From Clostridium hydrogenum (lineage in GTDB: Bacteria; Bacillota; Clostridia; Clostridiales; Clostridiaceae), in assembly GCF_021432385.1 (NCBI RefSeq), contig NZ_JAEACT010000004.1, forward strand, positions 930,001-994,000: DNA of 64,000 nucleotides. The letters run 5' to 3'. A program made the position numbers and the translations under genes. Shown here piece after piece: positions 24,913-34,240 of the stretch; positions within the stretch are counted from its first letter, which is position 1; every line of letters starts with the position of its first letter. A model generated the notes under the pieces. The model saw only the letters and a list, made by a program, of their open reading frames with translations. It made no database searches and had not been told where the DNA came from.

Positions 24913-26124
24913 CTATACATTGTCAACTGCACTAATCACTATACTTTTTAAATATCGTCCTTCTTCTTCTCTATTATTAGGCGCTTCAACAAATCCTTCT
25001 TTTACTAAATATTCATTTACAGCACCAAAGATTTGATGCCATACCTCATTCCCAGCTTCCTTTATATCCACTTTATGCCTTGCCACAGTTGAATTTAATA
25101 AATTTGCTTTAAAATTATCAAAGACATCTTTTACTATAGGAAATATACTTGTAAGTATGATATTTGATATTTCTTTAATTATTGTGGATATTTCAAAATC
25201 ATAAAAAACTGGAATAGCAACAAAAAGAACATTATCTTGAGAATTCACATCAATATATTCTAATTCTATTAAAAATTTTGCCAAGTTCTTCTCTTTTTCA
25301 GATAACTGATTATATATAATTTTATCTTTTATGATACTACATATTAACTTTCCACATTCAATTGCAATTTCTTGATTCATATGATCTAAAAGCTTATTGT
25401 ATGACATATTTAGTTCATTAAATTGGCTTGCCTTATCTGTACTTTTTTGAACAAGCTTAAAAAACCTAAATAAATCTTTCCTTGAACCATTTGAATCTCC
25501 AAAACTATTAAAAATAAAATCCTTGCATCTATAATTATTGCTACTGCACAATAGTTTATTACTATGTTTTTCTATTAAATCATTATCTTCATATGCAACA
25601 ATAATATAATCCCTATTATCAGGCTGTATTTTCGATGCACAAAAAGTGTTTCTTTCGGAAAAAAACTCAAAAGCAGTACCATCAAAAATTTGATCACAAA
25701 TAACATGATAAAGTATTCTCTTATACTCATAATTTTTTGTACATCTTAGTTTTGATACTTTTTCGTATATAACCTCCTTCATTTCTATTATTTTATCACC
25801 AATTATCTTTGCTTCATTATTTATATACTTCTCCATTTCTATTACATCTTCTTCTAAAAAAACAGGAAATTTAATTTTGTATGCATCGTCTTTACTTTCC
25901 ACAGCATTAATCAATTGGATTTTATCTATAACTCTTTTAACTTTTTCCTCATCTATATTTAAGGATCTTGCTATTTCAATTTTAGATATAGAAAACGGCT
26001 CATTTTTTGCAATTAAATATAATATTTTATCTGCATATTCACTACTACATGCGTATGCTGGATTATACTTATTGTATTCACCAGTATCACCAAAAAAATA
26101 AAAATTTAGCTTTGCATTTTGCAT
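24913..26124 (-). CDS. Hypothetical cytoplasmic protein with N-terminal winged-helix-like segment
   Basis: 403 residues from the ATG at 26124 (GGGGGGAC upstream; a start 10 codons earlier is rejected). Residues about 35-100 (ADKILYLIAKNEPFSISKIE, then IARSLNIDEEKVKRVIDKIQ) look like a winged helix. The rest is helical, with several cysteines and no motif I recognise. There is no signal peptide or membrane segment. It lies between convergent kinase and metG genes. A ligand-sensing regulator is possible but not supported beyond the helix-turn-helix appearance. Confidence 0.6.
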   Translation of the reverse strand: MQNAKLNFYFFGDTGEYNKYNPAYACSSEYADKILYLIAKNEPFSISKIEIARSLNIDEEKVKRVIDKIQLINAVESKDDAYKIKFPVFLEEDVIEMEKYINNEAKIIGDKIIEMKEVIYEKVSKLRCTKNYEYKRILYHVICDQIFDGTAFEFFSERNTFCASKIQPDNRDYIIVAYEDNDLIEKHSNKLLCSSNNYRCKDFIFNSFGDSNGSRKDLFRFFKLVQKSTDKASQFNELNMSYNKLLDHMNQEIAIECGKLICSIIKDKIIYNQLSEKEKNLAKFLIELEYIDVNSQDNVLFVAIPVFYDFEISTIIKEISNIILTSIFPIVKDVFDNFKANLLNSTVARHKVDIKEAGNEVWHQIFGAVNEYLVKEGFVEAPNNREEEGRYLKSIVISAVDNV

Positions 26125-26196
26125 TTTACGTCCCCCCAAAAACATCCAAATCAATTCATTTCTATATTATTATATCTAATTTTTGCTTATACTTCA

Positions 26197-27822
26197 TTAT
26201 ACCCCCTTCAGCTTTTGAAGCTCCTCATCAACAATTCCCTTATCCAATCTTTCAAATAAAATCTCAAATTCTCCAATTTGTTTTCCACAAGCTAAAGCTT
26301 TATACTCAAATTTATCCACATTATACACAAGCCAGTTCTTAATTTTCTTAGAGGAAAAAGGTAGGAAAGGCTCAAGTATATTGGCCAAATTAGCGATTGC
26401 ATTTAAGCAATTATAAATGCTATTTCCGCAAGCTTCTTTATCCTCTTTTACAGTTACCCATGGAGTATTTTCATCAAAATATTTGTTCACACCTCTTACA
26501 AATTCAAATACTTCATCAATAGCACTTTTTAATTCACCCTGTTCTATTTTCTTTCCAACATTAGCATACAAGCCTAAAATAGCATTTTTTAAAGTTTCGT
26601 CTTCCTTGCCAATTGGTACAAGGTTGTCAAAATACTTCTTTGCAAAAACTAGCGTTCTATTTACTAGATTACCGTATGCTCCAAGAAGCTCATTATTATT
26701 TTTCTTTAAAAATTCTCTAAAGGAGAAATCTGTGTCTCTTCTTTCTGGTGCATTTGCTATAAAAAAGTATCTTATTGCATCGGGATTATAGCTTTCAATT
26801 ATATCTGGAGCCCAAACTGCCCAGTTGTTGCTAGTTGATATTTTTTGTCCTTCCAAAGTTACATATTCACTTGATATAACCTTACCAGGAAGTTTTTCAA
26901 TTCCAATTCCACTTAAAAGTGCTGGAAGTATAACTGTGTGAAATGGAATATTATCTTTTCCATGAATGTAGTAGCTTATAGCATCTTTTTGCCAAAACTT
27001 TTCCCAAGCTTTATTATTTTCCTCTCCCCATTTTTTACTTACAGTTAAATATCCAAGCACGGCATCTATCCAAACATATATTTTTTTATCCTCATATCCT
27101 TCAATTGGTACATCTATTCCCCAATCTAAATTTCTTGAAATGGCTCTATCTTGAAGGCCTTCTTTTAAATATCTTTCTGTATTATTAATTGCATTCAATC
27201 TCCACCCATTTTTAACCTCTTTAAAATACTCTTCAAGTTTTTTCTGAAATTTTGAAAGTGCAAAATATAACTGTTTTCCGCTTTTCACAACGGGTTCTTC
27301 TCCGCATAACTTACATCTTCTGTTATTTAACTCTAGTGGATCTAATATTGTCTGACAAGAATCACACTGATCTCCTCTAGCCTTACTGCCACACACTGGA
27401 CAAGTTCCCTCCACATATCTATCCGGCAAAAATTGATTGCAATGTTCACAATATAGCTGTTCTACTTCCTTTTCATAAATAAAACCATTTTCGTATAACT
27501 TTTTAACTATCTTTTGAATCTCTTTTTTATGGTATTCGTCATCTGTCCTTGAGTAATAATCATAAGAAAAACCTAATTTATCAAAACAATATTTAAATTC
27601 CTTATGATATTTATCTGTAATTTCACTTGGTGCTACCTTTTCATTTTTAGCTCTTATAGCAATAGGTGTTCCATGACAATCGCTTCCTGAAACATATAAA
27701 ACTTCATCTCCTTTTTCTCTATAATATCTTGCAATAACATCCCCTGGTAATAATGCTGCTATGTGTCCTAAATGCAATGAACCATTTGCATATGGCCATG
27801 CTCCTCCAATTAAAATATTCAT
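26197..27822 (-). CDS. metG: Methionyl-tRNA synthetase
   Basis: 541 residues. The ATP motif HLGH is in SLHLGHIAALLPGD. Tandem zinc knuckles are CEHC, CPVC, CDSC and CKLC (about 125-185). GSDCHGTPIAIRA and the KMSKS equivalent KISTS are present. It ends after the anticodon-binding helical domain and lacks the C-terminal EMAP/Trbp tRNA-binding domain that many MetRS carry. It charges tRNA-Met with methionine. AAAGGGAGGA precedes the ATG. A T-box leader with an ATG (Met) specifier lies upstream, so expression should rise when uncharged tRNA-Met accumulates. Confidence 0.97.
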   Translation of the reverse strand: MNILIGGAWPYANGSLHLGHIAALLPGDVIARYYREKGDEVLYVSGSDCHGTPIAIRAKNEKVAPSEITDKYHKEFKYCFDKLGFSYDYYSRTDDEYHKKEIQKIVKKLYENGFIYEKEVEQLYCEHCNQFLPDRYVEGTCPVCGSKARGDQCDSCQTILDPLELNNRRCKLCGEEPVVKSGKQLYFALSKFQKKLEEYFKEVKNGWRLNAINNTERYLKEGLQDRAISRNLDWGIDVPIEGYEDKKIYVWIDAVLGYLTVSKKWGEENNKAWEKFWQKDAISYYIHGKDNIPFHTVILPALLSGIGIEKLPGKVISSEYVTLEGQKISTSNNWAVWAPDIIESYNPDAIRYFFIANAPERRDTDFSFREFLKKNNNELLGAYGNLVNRTLVFAKKYFDNLVPIGKEDETLKNAILGLYANVGKKIEQGELKSAIDEVFEFVRGVNKYFDENTPWVTVKEDKEACGNSIYNCLNAIANLANILEPFLPFSSKKIKNWLVYNVDKFEYKALACGKQIGEFEILFERLDKGIVDEELQKLKGV

Positions 27823-27837
27823 GTTATATTCCTCCCT

Positions 27838-27925
27838 TTATTCAGAGTACAGATTACAGAGTACTGAGTACAGTTAAGGAAAATCATCATTCTCTGTACT
27901 CTGTCATCTGTACTCTTTTTTTAAT
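27838..27925. repeat. Repeat family A, copy 6 (minimal) inside the metG leader
   Basis: Tandem CAGAGTACAG-type heptads and inverted CTCTGTACTC heptads flank a short GGAAAATCATCATTC remnant. It sits between the T-box terminator and the metG ribosome-binding site, so it is transcribed in the readthrough mRNA. Confidence 0.75.
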
Positions 27926-27930
27926 CAAAA

Positions 27931-28216
27931 AAGCTCCCGTTCCTAAGAAATTAATCTTAGGAACGAGAGCGTATCTCCGTGTTACCATCCTATTTCGCTT
28001 ATACCTCACGATATAAACCTCTTCAAGTACGTCACAAATGAGTGATTATACCCTATCTCTTTAACGTGAGAACCCGCCGCAGCCTAGATATATGAATTTC
28101 GGTGCGGAGCTCCAAGGCCATTTTCACTTCAATATTCTTCTCTCCCTCTCACCAAATAGGAGTTCTCTGTAAAAGTGTTCTTAAAGTTACTTTCCTCTTC
28201 AAAGCATTTAAATTAT
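27931..28216 (-). promoter_or_regulatory. T-box riboswitch leader of metG
   Basis: On the minus strand, in order: a GA-rich internal loop, GGTGAGAGG distal loop region, GAAGTGAAAATGGCC with specifier ATG (28119-28121, methionine), the T-box AGGATGGTAACACGG (27977-27991), and a terminator hairpin whose arms 27932-27948 and 27954-27970 end in a T run. The Met specifier agrees with the gene it controls. Uncharged tRNA-Met should stabilise the antiterminator. Confidence 0.93.
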
Positions 28217-28222
28217 AGTTGA

Positions 28223-28251
28223 ATTATAGACTTTTATTTTATTGGTGTCAA
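28223..28251 (-). promoter_or_regulatory. Promoter of the metG T-box transcript
   Basis: Minus-strand TTGACA (28246-28251) and TATAAT (28223-28228) are consensus and exactly 17 bases apart, placing the start about 28216, immediately upstream of the leader. Confidence 0.85.
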
Positions 28252-28267
28252 GATTTAAGCATTACTC

Positions 28268-28669
28268 TTAGGCATCTAAAAAAATAATAAGTCCAAATTG
28301 ATAGATAATTTCTTTAATATGCCTCAATTTAACTTGATTATATCCATAAACTTTACCGTTTGTATAATGAAGAATTTCATAAAACTCTGGATAATTCCCT
28401 ACTGTTAATTCAAGAACAACTTCGGGTATTTTATCACCATCCATAGGAACCAATGCAAAATGAGTTATTTTATATATAACACCATTGTTTTTTTCCTTAA
28501 CCCAAAAATCATTCAATAACATATTTTTACTATCATCTGTACTAAAAAATTCAGCCTTATTTTGTAATACTGCTTATGCTTCCGCTACTGAATTACTATT
28601 GTTATCAGCTGGCACATTGCCTGAAGTATTATTACCTACAAATTCTAACTTATAGATATACCGGCTCAA
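28268..28669 (-). pseudogene. Broken FG-GAP-like/unknown clostridial gene fragment
   Basis: One frame reads YIYKLEFVGNNTSG, continues to VAEA, hits TAA at about 28575, then continues AVLQNKAEFFSTDD, FALVPMDGDKIPEVVLEL and YPEFYEILHYTNGKVYGYNQ before diverging to a stop at 28268. MDGDKIPEVV and EILHYTNG recall a family of secreted clostridial proteins with FG-GAP-like text, normally longer at both ends. An 84-codon ORF remains after the stop, but the in-frame stop and missing ends make this a pseudogene. Confidence 0.7.
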
Positions 28670-29569
28670 CTATTTAAATTCATTTGCCTTATACCCCACT
28701 GCTACATCAAAAAATTTTTGCATTATTGGCGAAACCCATCTATCCCTATTGTACACAAGATAAATATCTCGTTTTATACCTTCTCCAGGTAATGTTCTGT
28801 AAACAAGCTCCTCTCTTTTTAGCTCTTGCTCAACTGCTTTTTTTGATATAATCGAAACCCAATCAGTTGAAACAATTGTGTGTTTTATGGCTTCTAAAGA
28901 ATCTAATTGAACAACAGAACTAAATTTAATTTGTCTCTTTTCAAGCCATTTTTCTACTAGCTGCCTTGTTGATGAAGCTTTACTGTGATTCACAAAAGTT
29001 TGATTCCATAAATTTTCTTCACTTAAAATTTTATATTGAATCAGAGAATTTTTAGGAGAAAATACAACGCCAAGTTCATCCTCATATATTTTTTTATACA
29101 CAAGATTTGAATCATTATTACCCATAGAGCAGATTATTCCAACATCTAGTTCATGATCTAAAAGCATCTGAACTATTGTCTTAGATGGGTTTACTGTAAC
29201 TGATATTTGAAGCATTGAATACACATTTTTAATTTGCCTTAGAATATCAGGTATTAAATATGTTGAAGGTACATAGCTTGCTCCAATTTTAAGAGTTCCC
29301 TTTTTCAAATCATTAAACTCACTTACAGCTCTTTCTGCCTCATCCTTTAATTTTAATATTCTATCCGCATAGTGCATAAGTGCTTCGCCAGGTTCTGTAA
29401 GTACAATATATCCTCCATGCGTCTCAAATAATTTTACTCCAAGCATTTTCTCAAGGCTTTTCATATGAAAGGTAACTGTTGGCTGTTTTATGCCAAGTCT
29501 CTCAGCTGCGGCTGTAACCTTGTTATATTTATAAATCAATATTAATATTTCTAACTTTATAAAATTCAA
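28670..29569 (-). CDS. LysR-family transcriptional regulator
   Basis: 299 residues from the TTG at 29569, where GAGGTG is 6 bases upstream; the ATG at 29590 would overlap that site. The N-terminal helix-turn-helix contains NKVTAAAERLGIKQPTVTFH and EKMLGVKLFETHGGYIVLT. The C-terminal periplasmic-binding-like effector domain covers about 90-290. It is divergent from the ABC importer operon at 29712 with a 142-bp gap, the usual arrangement for control of that operon by the importer substrate or a derivative. Confidence 0.93.
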   Translation of the reverse strand: MNFIKLEILILIYKYNKVTAAAERLGIKQPTVTFHMKSLEKMLGVKLFETHGGYIVLTEPGEALMHYADRILKLKDEAERAVSEFNDLKKGTLKIGASYVPSTYLIPDILRQIKNVYSMLQISVTVNPSKTIVQMLLDHELDVGIICSMGNNDSNLVYKKIYEDELGVVFSPKNSLIQYKILSEENLWNQTFVNHSKASSTRQLVEKWLEKRQIKFSSVVQLDSLEAIKHTIVSTDWVSIISKKAVEQELKREELVYRTLPGEGIKRDIYLVYNRDRWVSPIMQKFFDVAVGYKANEFK

Positions 29570-29711
29570 AAATATCACCTCAAAAATCATTATAGAAAAA
29601 ATCTATAGAAAATAATATATTTTAATATTTCTTTTAACCTTAACTTTACATATATTAAATATTTATTCAAAACACTTTTTGTAAAATTTAACTATAAGGG
29701 GAGATTAAACT

Positions 29712-30683
29712 ATGAATGTATCTATTAATGCAATTAAAAAAACTTATAATACCGTAACTGTTTTAAATGAAATAAGCATAAACTTTGAAACTAAAGAATT
29801 TACCTCACTGCTTGGTCCTTCTGGTTGTGGTAAAACAACCTTGCTTCGAATCATAGCTGGGCTTGAAACACCAGATAGTGGAGAAATATATTTTGGCGAT
29901 ACATGTGTTTTTTCATCTGCTAAGAAAATAAATATTCCTTCAAACAAAAGAAAGCTTGGAATGGTTTTTCAAGACTTTGCACTTTGGCCCCATATGACCG
30001 TATTTGAAAACATTGCTTATCCATTAAAGGCAACCGGCAAAAAAGAAAAACTTAAAGAACGTGTCTATTCAGCAATAAAAACAGTACGATTAGCTGGACT
30101 TGAAAAAAGACACCCTTTTGAACTTTCTGGAGGACAACAGCAGCGAGTAGCTTTTGCAAGAGCCATAGTAAATGACCCAGAAATAATTTTATTTGATGAA
30201 CCTTTAAGTGCTTTAGATGCTAATTTAAGAGATGAAATGCGTTTTGAGCTAGTTAATTTAGTAAAAAAATTAGGCATAACTGTAATTTATGTAACCCATG
30301 ATCAAACAGAAGCAATGTCCATGTCAAACAAAGTTATTGTAATGAACAAAGGAGACATACTTCAAGAAGCTTCGCCAGAAACAATATACCATAAACCTTA
30401 CAATAAATTTGTAGCTCAATTTGTTGGAAAATCCAATGCCATAGCTAACGGATTTATAAGGCCAGAAAACATAAGCCTTGTCGAAGAAGAAAACAGCATA
30501 TTGCATAAAGGAATTGTAGAAAATGCGGCTTATCTTGGAAATTGCTACGAGCTTACAGTAAAACTCCAAGAAGGTCTTTTGTGGAAGGTGTACTCAAATA
30601 ATAAAAAAAACATAGGCGAAGAAATTAAACTTTATGTAAAGAATTCAAATATTTATCTATATGAGGAGGAAAAAAATGTTTAA
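29712..30683 (+). CDS. ABC importer ATP-binding protein (FbpC/PotA/PhnT type)
   Basis: 323 residues. Walker A GPSGCGKTT, signature LSGGQQQR, Walker B IILFDEPLSALD, switch VTHDQTEA. A C-terminal regulatory OB-like domain (about 240-323) is typical of importers for iron, polyamines, thiosulfate or phosphonates. The ATG has GGGGAG upstream. It is first in an operon with a binding lipoprotein (overlapping), a fused permease and a metallophosphoesterase. Confidence 0.93.
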   Translation: MNVSINAIKKTYNTVTVLNEISINFETKEFTSLLGPSGCGKTTLLRIIAGLETPDSGEIYFGDTCVFSSAKKINIPSNKRKLGMVFQDFALWPHMTVFENIAYPLKATGKKEKLKERVYSAIKTVRLAGLEKRHPFELSGGQQQRVAFARAIVNDPEIILFDEPLSALDANLRDEMRFELVNLVKKLGITVIYVTHDQTEAMSMSNKVIVMNKGDILQEASPETIYHKPYNKFVAQFVGKSNAIANGFIRPENISLVEEENSILHKGIVENAAYLGNCYELTVKLQEGLLWKVYSNNKKNIGEEIKLYVKNSNIYLYEEEKNV

Positions 30684-31683
30684 ATTAAATAAAAAAATCA
30701 TATGTTCTTTAATGCTAGTATGCATCACAGGAACTCTTATGTCTGGCTGTAGTACAAATGGCTCTAGCAGTAAAGCTTCAAAAGAACTTGTAGTCTATAG
30801 TGCTGGTCCAGATAACTTGATAAAAAAAATAACTAAAGGATTTGAAAAAAAAGAAGGCATAAATGTAAAAATATTTAGTAGTACCACCGGAAAGGTATTG
30901 AGTAGAATTAAGGCTGAAAAGGCAAACCCTGAGGCAGATGTAGCTATTCTAGCATCACTTTCCTCAGCAATTGGACTTAAAAAGGACGAAATGACAGAGG
31001 CTTACGCTAACGCTAAAAATGCAGATAAACTATTTCCCGATTGGAAAGACAAGGATAATAATTATTTTTCATATAGTGGCTCTGCCCTTGCTATAGTATA
31101 CAATACGAAGCTTGTAAAAAATCCACCTAAGGATTGGGAGGATCTCACAGCTTCAACCTATAAAAACCAAATAAATGTGTCTGATCCTAGCCTATCGGGG
31201 TCATGCCTTGATTTTGTAAGTGGATATGTAAATGTTAATGCTGAAAAAGGTTGGGATTATTTTAAGGCTGTAAAGAAAAATGGTGCTCAAATGGTTGGTG
31301 CAAATAATGAAGCCTTAGATCCTGTTATCACTGGGGAAAAAAGCATTGTTTTGGCCGGAGTAGATTATATGACTTATGCAGCAAAGAAAAAAGGTGAACC
31401 TGTTGATTTAGTTTATCCTTCTAGTGGTACTGTAATTAGCCCAAGACCTGCCCTAATATTAAAAGGTGCTAAAAATAAAGGAAATGCGCAAAAATTTATA
31501 GACTATCTACTTTCTGATGAAGCTCAAAAAATGGTTGCAGCTGCATACCTTCTTCCTGGACGCAGTGATGTTAAAGTGGATGGGAAACCAAGCGCAAATG
31601 ATATTAAAGCTTTAACTGTTAATTGGGACTGGATGGCTGAAAACGGCAAAGATGTAAGTAATAAATTTGGAAACATATTTAAG
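30676..31683 (+). CDS. ABC importer substrate-binding lipoprotein (Fe3+/2-aminoethylphosphonate-type)
   Basis: 336 residues from the ATG at 30676 (GAGGAGG upstream). The signal peptide ends in the lipobox LMSGC. The mature part is an AfuA/PhnS-like periplasmic-binding fold: ELVVYSAGPDNLIKKITKGF, ILASLSSAIGL, YNTKLVKNPPKDWEDLT, PSSGTVISPRPALILKGA and FIDYLLSDEAQ. The family binds ferric iron, phosphonates or similar anions. The adjacent metallophosphoesterase makes an organophosphorus ligand a reasonable guess, not a proof. It ends just before the permease gene. Confidence 0.92.
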
Positions 31684-31699
31684 TAGGTTGGTGAACAAA

Positions 31700-33370
31700 T
31701 TGAAATTAAAGCTTAACATGAAAAAAATAATTTTAATTCTAGCTATACTTATACTTTTGTTTATTGTCGTAATTCCAATTGTCCTCATTTGCGTTTACAG
31801 CATCTACAACAACGGCAGCTTTAATTTTACTTCATTTGTAAATACTATTTCTACAAATGAAGTATGTTCTACATTTATAAATACCCTTAAGCTTGGCTTT
31901 CTAGTAATTATACTTTCCAGCTTTATTGCCGTTCCAATGGCATTTATTGTTGTAAAAACTGATTTACACTTTAAAAGAGCTATTGATATTATTTTACTTA
32001 TTCCATTTATGACACCACCTTATATAGAAGCAATGGGCTGGACAATTTTTATGCAGAAAAATGGCTATTTACAGCAATTACTACCCAAGCTATCCTTTTT
32101 AACGCCACGCTTTTTCACCTTAACGGGTTTGGTTATAATAATGAGCCTTCACATATTTCCTTTTATGTATTTAAGCTTAAAAAATTGTCTTATTAAAATA
32201 AATGAAAATTTAGAACAGGCTTCTTTTGCTCACGGTGCTAGTTTTTTATACACCCTTAGAAAAGTTATATTTCCTCTCATATTTTCAAGCTATGTAGTTG
32301 GTGCACTTTTAATTTTTTTAAGAACAGCTTCTGAATTTGGTGCCCCTGCAACCTTTGGGAGAAAAATTGGTTACTATGTTTTAACCACTGAAATCTATAA
32401 ATATGTTTCAAATTGGCCTATTGATTTTGGCAAAGCCTCCTCTTTATCTCTCTTACTTGTTACAACTTGTCTTATACTATGGGGCTTTCAAAATTTAGTT
32501 TCATCAAGATACTCATACTCCCTAGTAGGTGGGAAAGGAGCCAAATTTCATTTATATAAATTGAGTAGACTTAGTAAATTTATTGCCTGGATATATATTT
32601 TTATTGTATTTATTTTTTCTACAGGAATACCTTTCTTTGCTGTTATCGCAACCTCACTTTTAAAGGTTAAAGGACTTGGAATTTCTGCACATAATTTCAC
32701 CTTAAGCTGCTACTCCGATTTATTCTCTCCAGGTTCTGATGCCTTTAATGCTTTGATAAATACTTTTGGAATATCAATTTTAGCTAGCTGTTTAACAATG
32801 CTTATGGGTACAATTTTAGGAATTATAATAGGAAAAGGGCAAAAGGGGCTTCCATATAAATTAATTAATATTTTTAGTATACTTCCAAACACTATTCCCG
32901 GAATCGTTGTAGTTATTGGTCTAATACTATTCTTTGACACCAAATACATGCCAATTCCCATTTACAACACTTACGGTATGGTAATCCTTACTTATGTAGT
33001 TCTATTTTTACCATATACCGTTCAATATGTTGCAAACTCTTATGAACAAATGAATCATGTGCTTGAAGAAGCTGGGACAGTTTTTGGTGGAAATCACCTT
33101 TATATACTAAGAAAAATAATAATACCGATAAACTCAAAAGCAATGCTATCAGGTTTTATAATGACATTAATAGTTTCTATAAGAGAACTTGTAGCCGCTT
33201 TAATGATTTTACCTCCTGGAATGGAAAATTCAGCTTCCTTTATATATTCTCAATTTGAACAAGGGAATGAATCCTCTGGGATGGCAATGGCTGTCATAAG
33301 TATTTTCATTACAATTATTTTAATCATACTTTCAAAGCAGCTTTCCATCACAAAAAAGGAGATTTTATAG
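31700..33370 (+). CDS. ABC importer permease, two fused modules (FbpB-like)
   Basis: 556 residues from the TTG at 31700, with GGTTGGTG upstream; ATG 31718 is an alternative. Two binding-protein-dependent permease modules are fused, each with about six membrane segments and an EAA-like loop: LEQASFAHGASFLYTLRKVI in the first and LEEAGTVFGGNHLYILRKII in the second. Such double permeases are common for ferric-iron and phosphonate importers. The gene is 3 bases from the metallophosphoesterase start, so the transporter and enzyme are made together. Confidence 0.93.
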   Translation: MKLKLNMKKIILILAILILLFIVVIPIVLICVYSIYNNGSFNFTSFVNTISTNEVCSTFINTLKLGFLVIILSSFIAVPMAFIVVKTDLHFKRAIDIILLIPFMTPPYIEAMGWTIFMQKNGYLQQLLPKLSFLTPRFFTLTGLVIIMSLHIFPFMYLSLKNCLIKINENLEQASFAHGASFLYTLRKVIFPLIFSSYVVGALLIFLRTASEFGAPATFGRKIGYYVLTTEIYKYVSNWPIDFGKASSLSLLLVTTCLILWGFQNLVSSRYSYSLVGGKGAKFHLYKLSRLSKFIAWIYIFIVFIFSTGIPFFAVIATSLLKVKGLGISAHNFTLSCYSDLFSPGSDAFNALINTFGISILASCLTMLMGTILGIIIGKGQKGLPYKLINIFSILPNTIPGIVVVIGLILFFDTKYMPIPIYNTYGMVILTYVVLFLPYTVQYVANSYEQMNHVLEEAGTVFGGNHLYILRKIIIPINSKAMLSGFIMTLIVSIRELVAALMILPPGMENSASFIYSQFEQGNESSGMAMAVISIFITIILIILSKQLSITKKEIL

Positions 33371-33373
33371 AAA

Positions 33374-34096
33374 ATGAAACTAGCTATTATATCGGACATA
33401 CATGGAAATTACGAAGCATTGAAAGCAGTACTTTTAGATATTAAAAAAAATGGAGTAAATACAGTAATTTTTTTAGGCGATTTAGTGTTAAAAGGTCCTG
33501 AGCCACAAGCTGTATTTGATGCTTTAAAAACCCTTGAGCCCCTATGCTGGCTAAAGGGCAATACTGAACTTTGGCTATCTTCTAAAAGAACTACAAGTGA
33601 CACTAATTGTTCTAGTTTGAATGAAATAGATATATACAGAAAATATGCTTTAAAAAACTTATCAAGTGAAAGTATAGCCTTCTTATTAAACTGTCCAACA
33701 GAAAAAACTTTAACTTTAAAAAACCACAATATATTATGCGTTCATGGCTCTCCTAGAAGTATTGTAGAAGGCTTATCTTCAAATACAGATATAAAAACTT
33801 TAAAAACGCTAACGCAAAATTTAAAAGAGGATATTATCTTATGTGGACATACTCACATACCCTTCATAAAAAATATAGATAAAAAAACCATATTTAATCC
33901 CGGAAGTGTTGGCTGCCCATATGATGGTAAGAACAGTGCTTCTTATGGGATTATGAATATAGAAAACAGCTCAGTAAATTTTTGCACACGAAGAATAACT
34001 TACCCCTTTGAAAAAATTATACGAATTGCAAACAATAAAAATTTCCCAAATGCAAACCATTATAATCAATTAATTATAAAAGGGAAAAAAATATAG
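33374..34096 (+). CDS. Calcineurin-like metallophosphoesterase (YfcE/MJ0936 type)
   Basis: 240 residues. Metal-binding motifs are in family order: SDIHGN (8-13), GDLVLKGPEP, GNTE, CVHGSP, GHTHIPF and NPGSVGCP. It is cytoplasmic. Family members hydrolyse phosphodiesters or phosphomonoesters with two metal ions. Being last in an ABC importer operon suggests it works on the imported compound, for example an organophosphate. Its stop codon is directly at the edge of element F copy 2. Confidence 0.92.
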   Translation: MKLAIISDIHGNYEALKAVLLDIKKNGVNTVIFLGDLVLKGPEPQAVFDALKTLEPLCWLKGNTELWLSSKRTTSDTNCSSLNEIDIYRKYALKNLSSESIAFLLNCPTEKTLTLKNHNILCVHGSPRSIVEGLSSNTDIKTLKTLTQNLKEDIILCGHTHIPFIKNIDKKTIFNPGSVGCPYDGKNSASYGIMNIENSSVNFCTRRITYPFEKIIRIANNKNFPNANHYNQLIIKGKKI

Positions 34097-34197
34097 GAGG
34101 ATGTGAAAAAAGGTATTCTATAGGTTGTACTATACGCACATAAATCCTTATGACCTGCTAATAGAAAAGAATACCTATATTTTTCACATGCTCCTAT
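34090..34197. other. Element F, copy 2
   Basis: An extended inverted repeat: TAGGAG...ATGTGAAAAA, AGGTATTCT on the left and AGAATACCT, TTTTTCACAT, CTCCTA on the right, with an inner GTACTATACGCACATAA. It shares its first 30 bases almost exactly with 17951-17980. It lies between the phosphoesterase stop and the CYTH-like gene. Confidence 0.65.
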
Positions 34198-34240
34198 AGC
34201 TAGCTAACTTAAAAAAAGTACAAAAAAGGAAGGTATTAAA

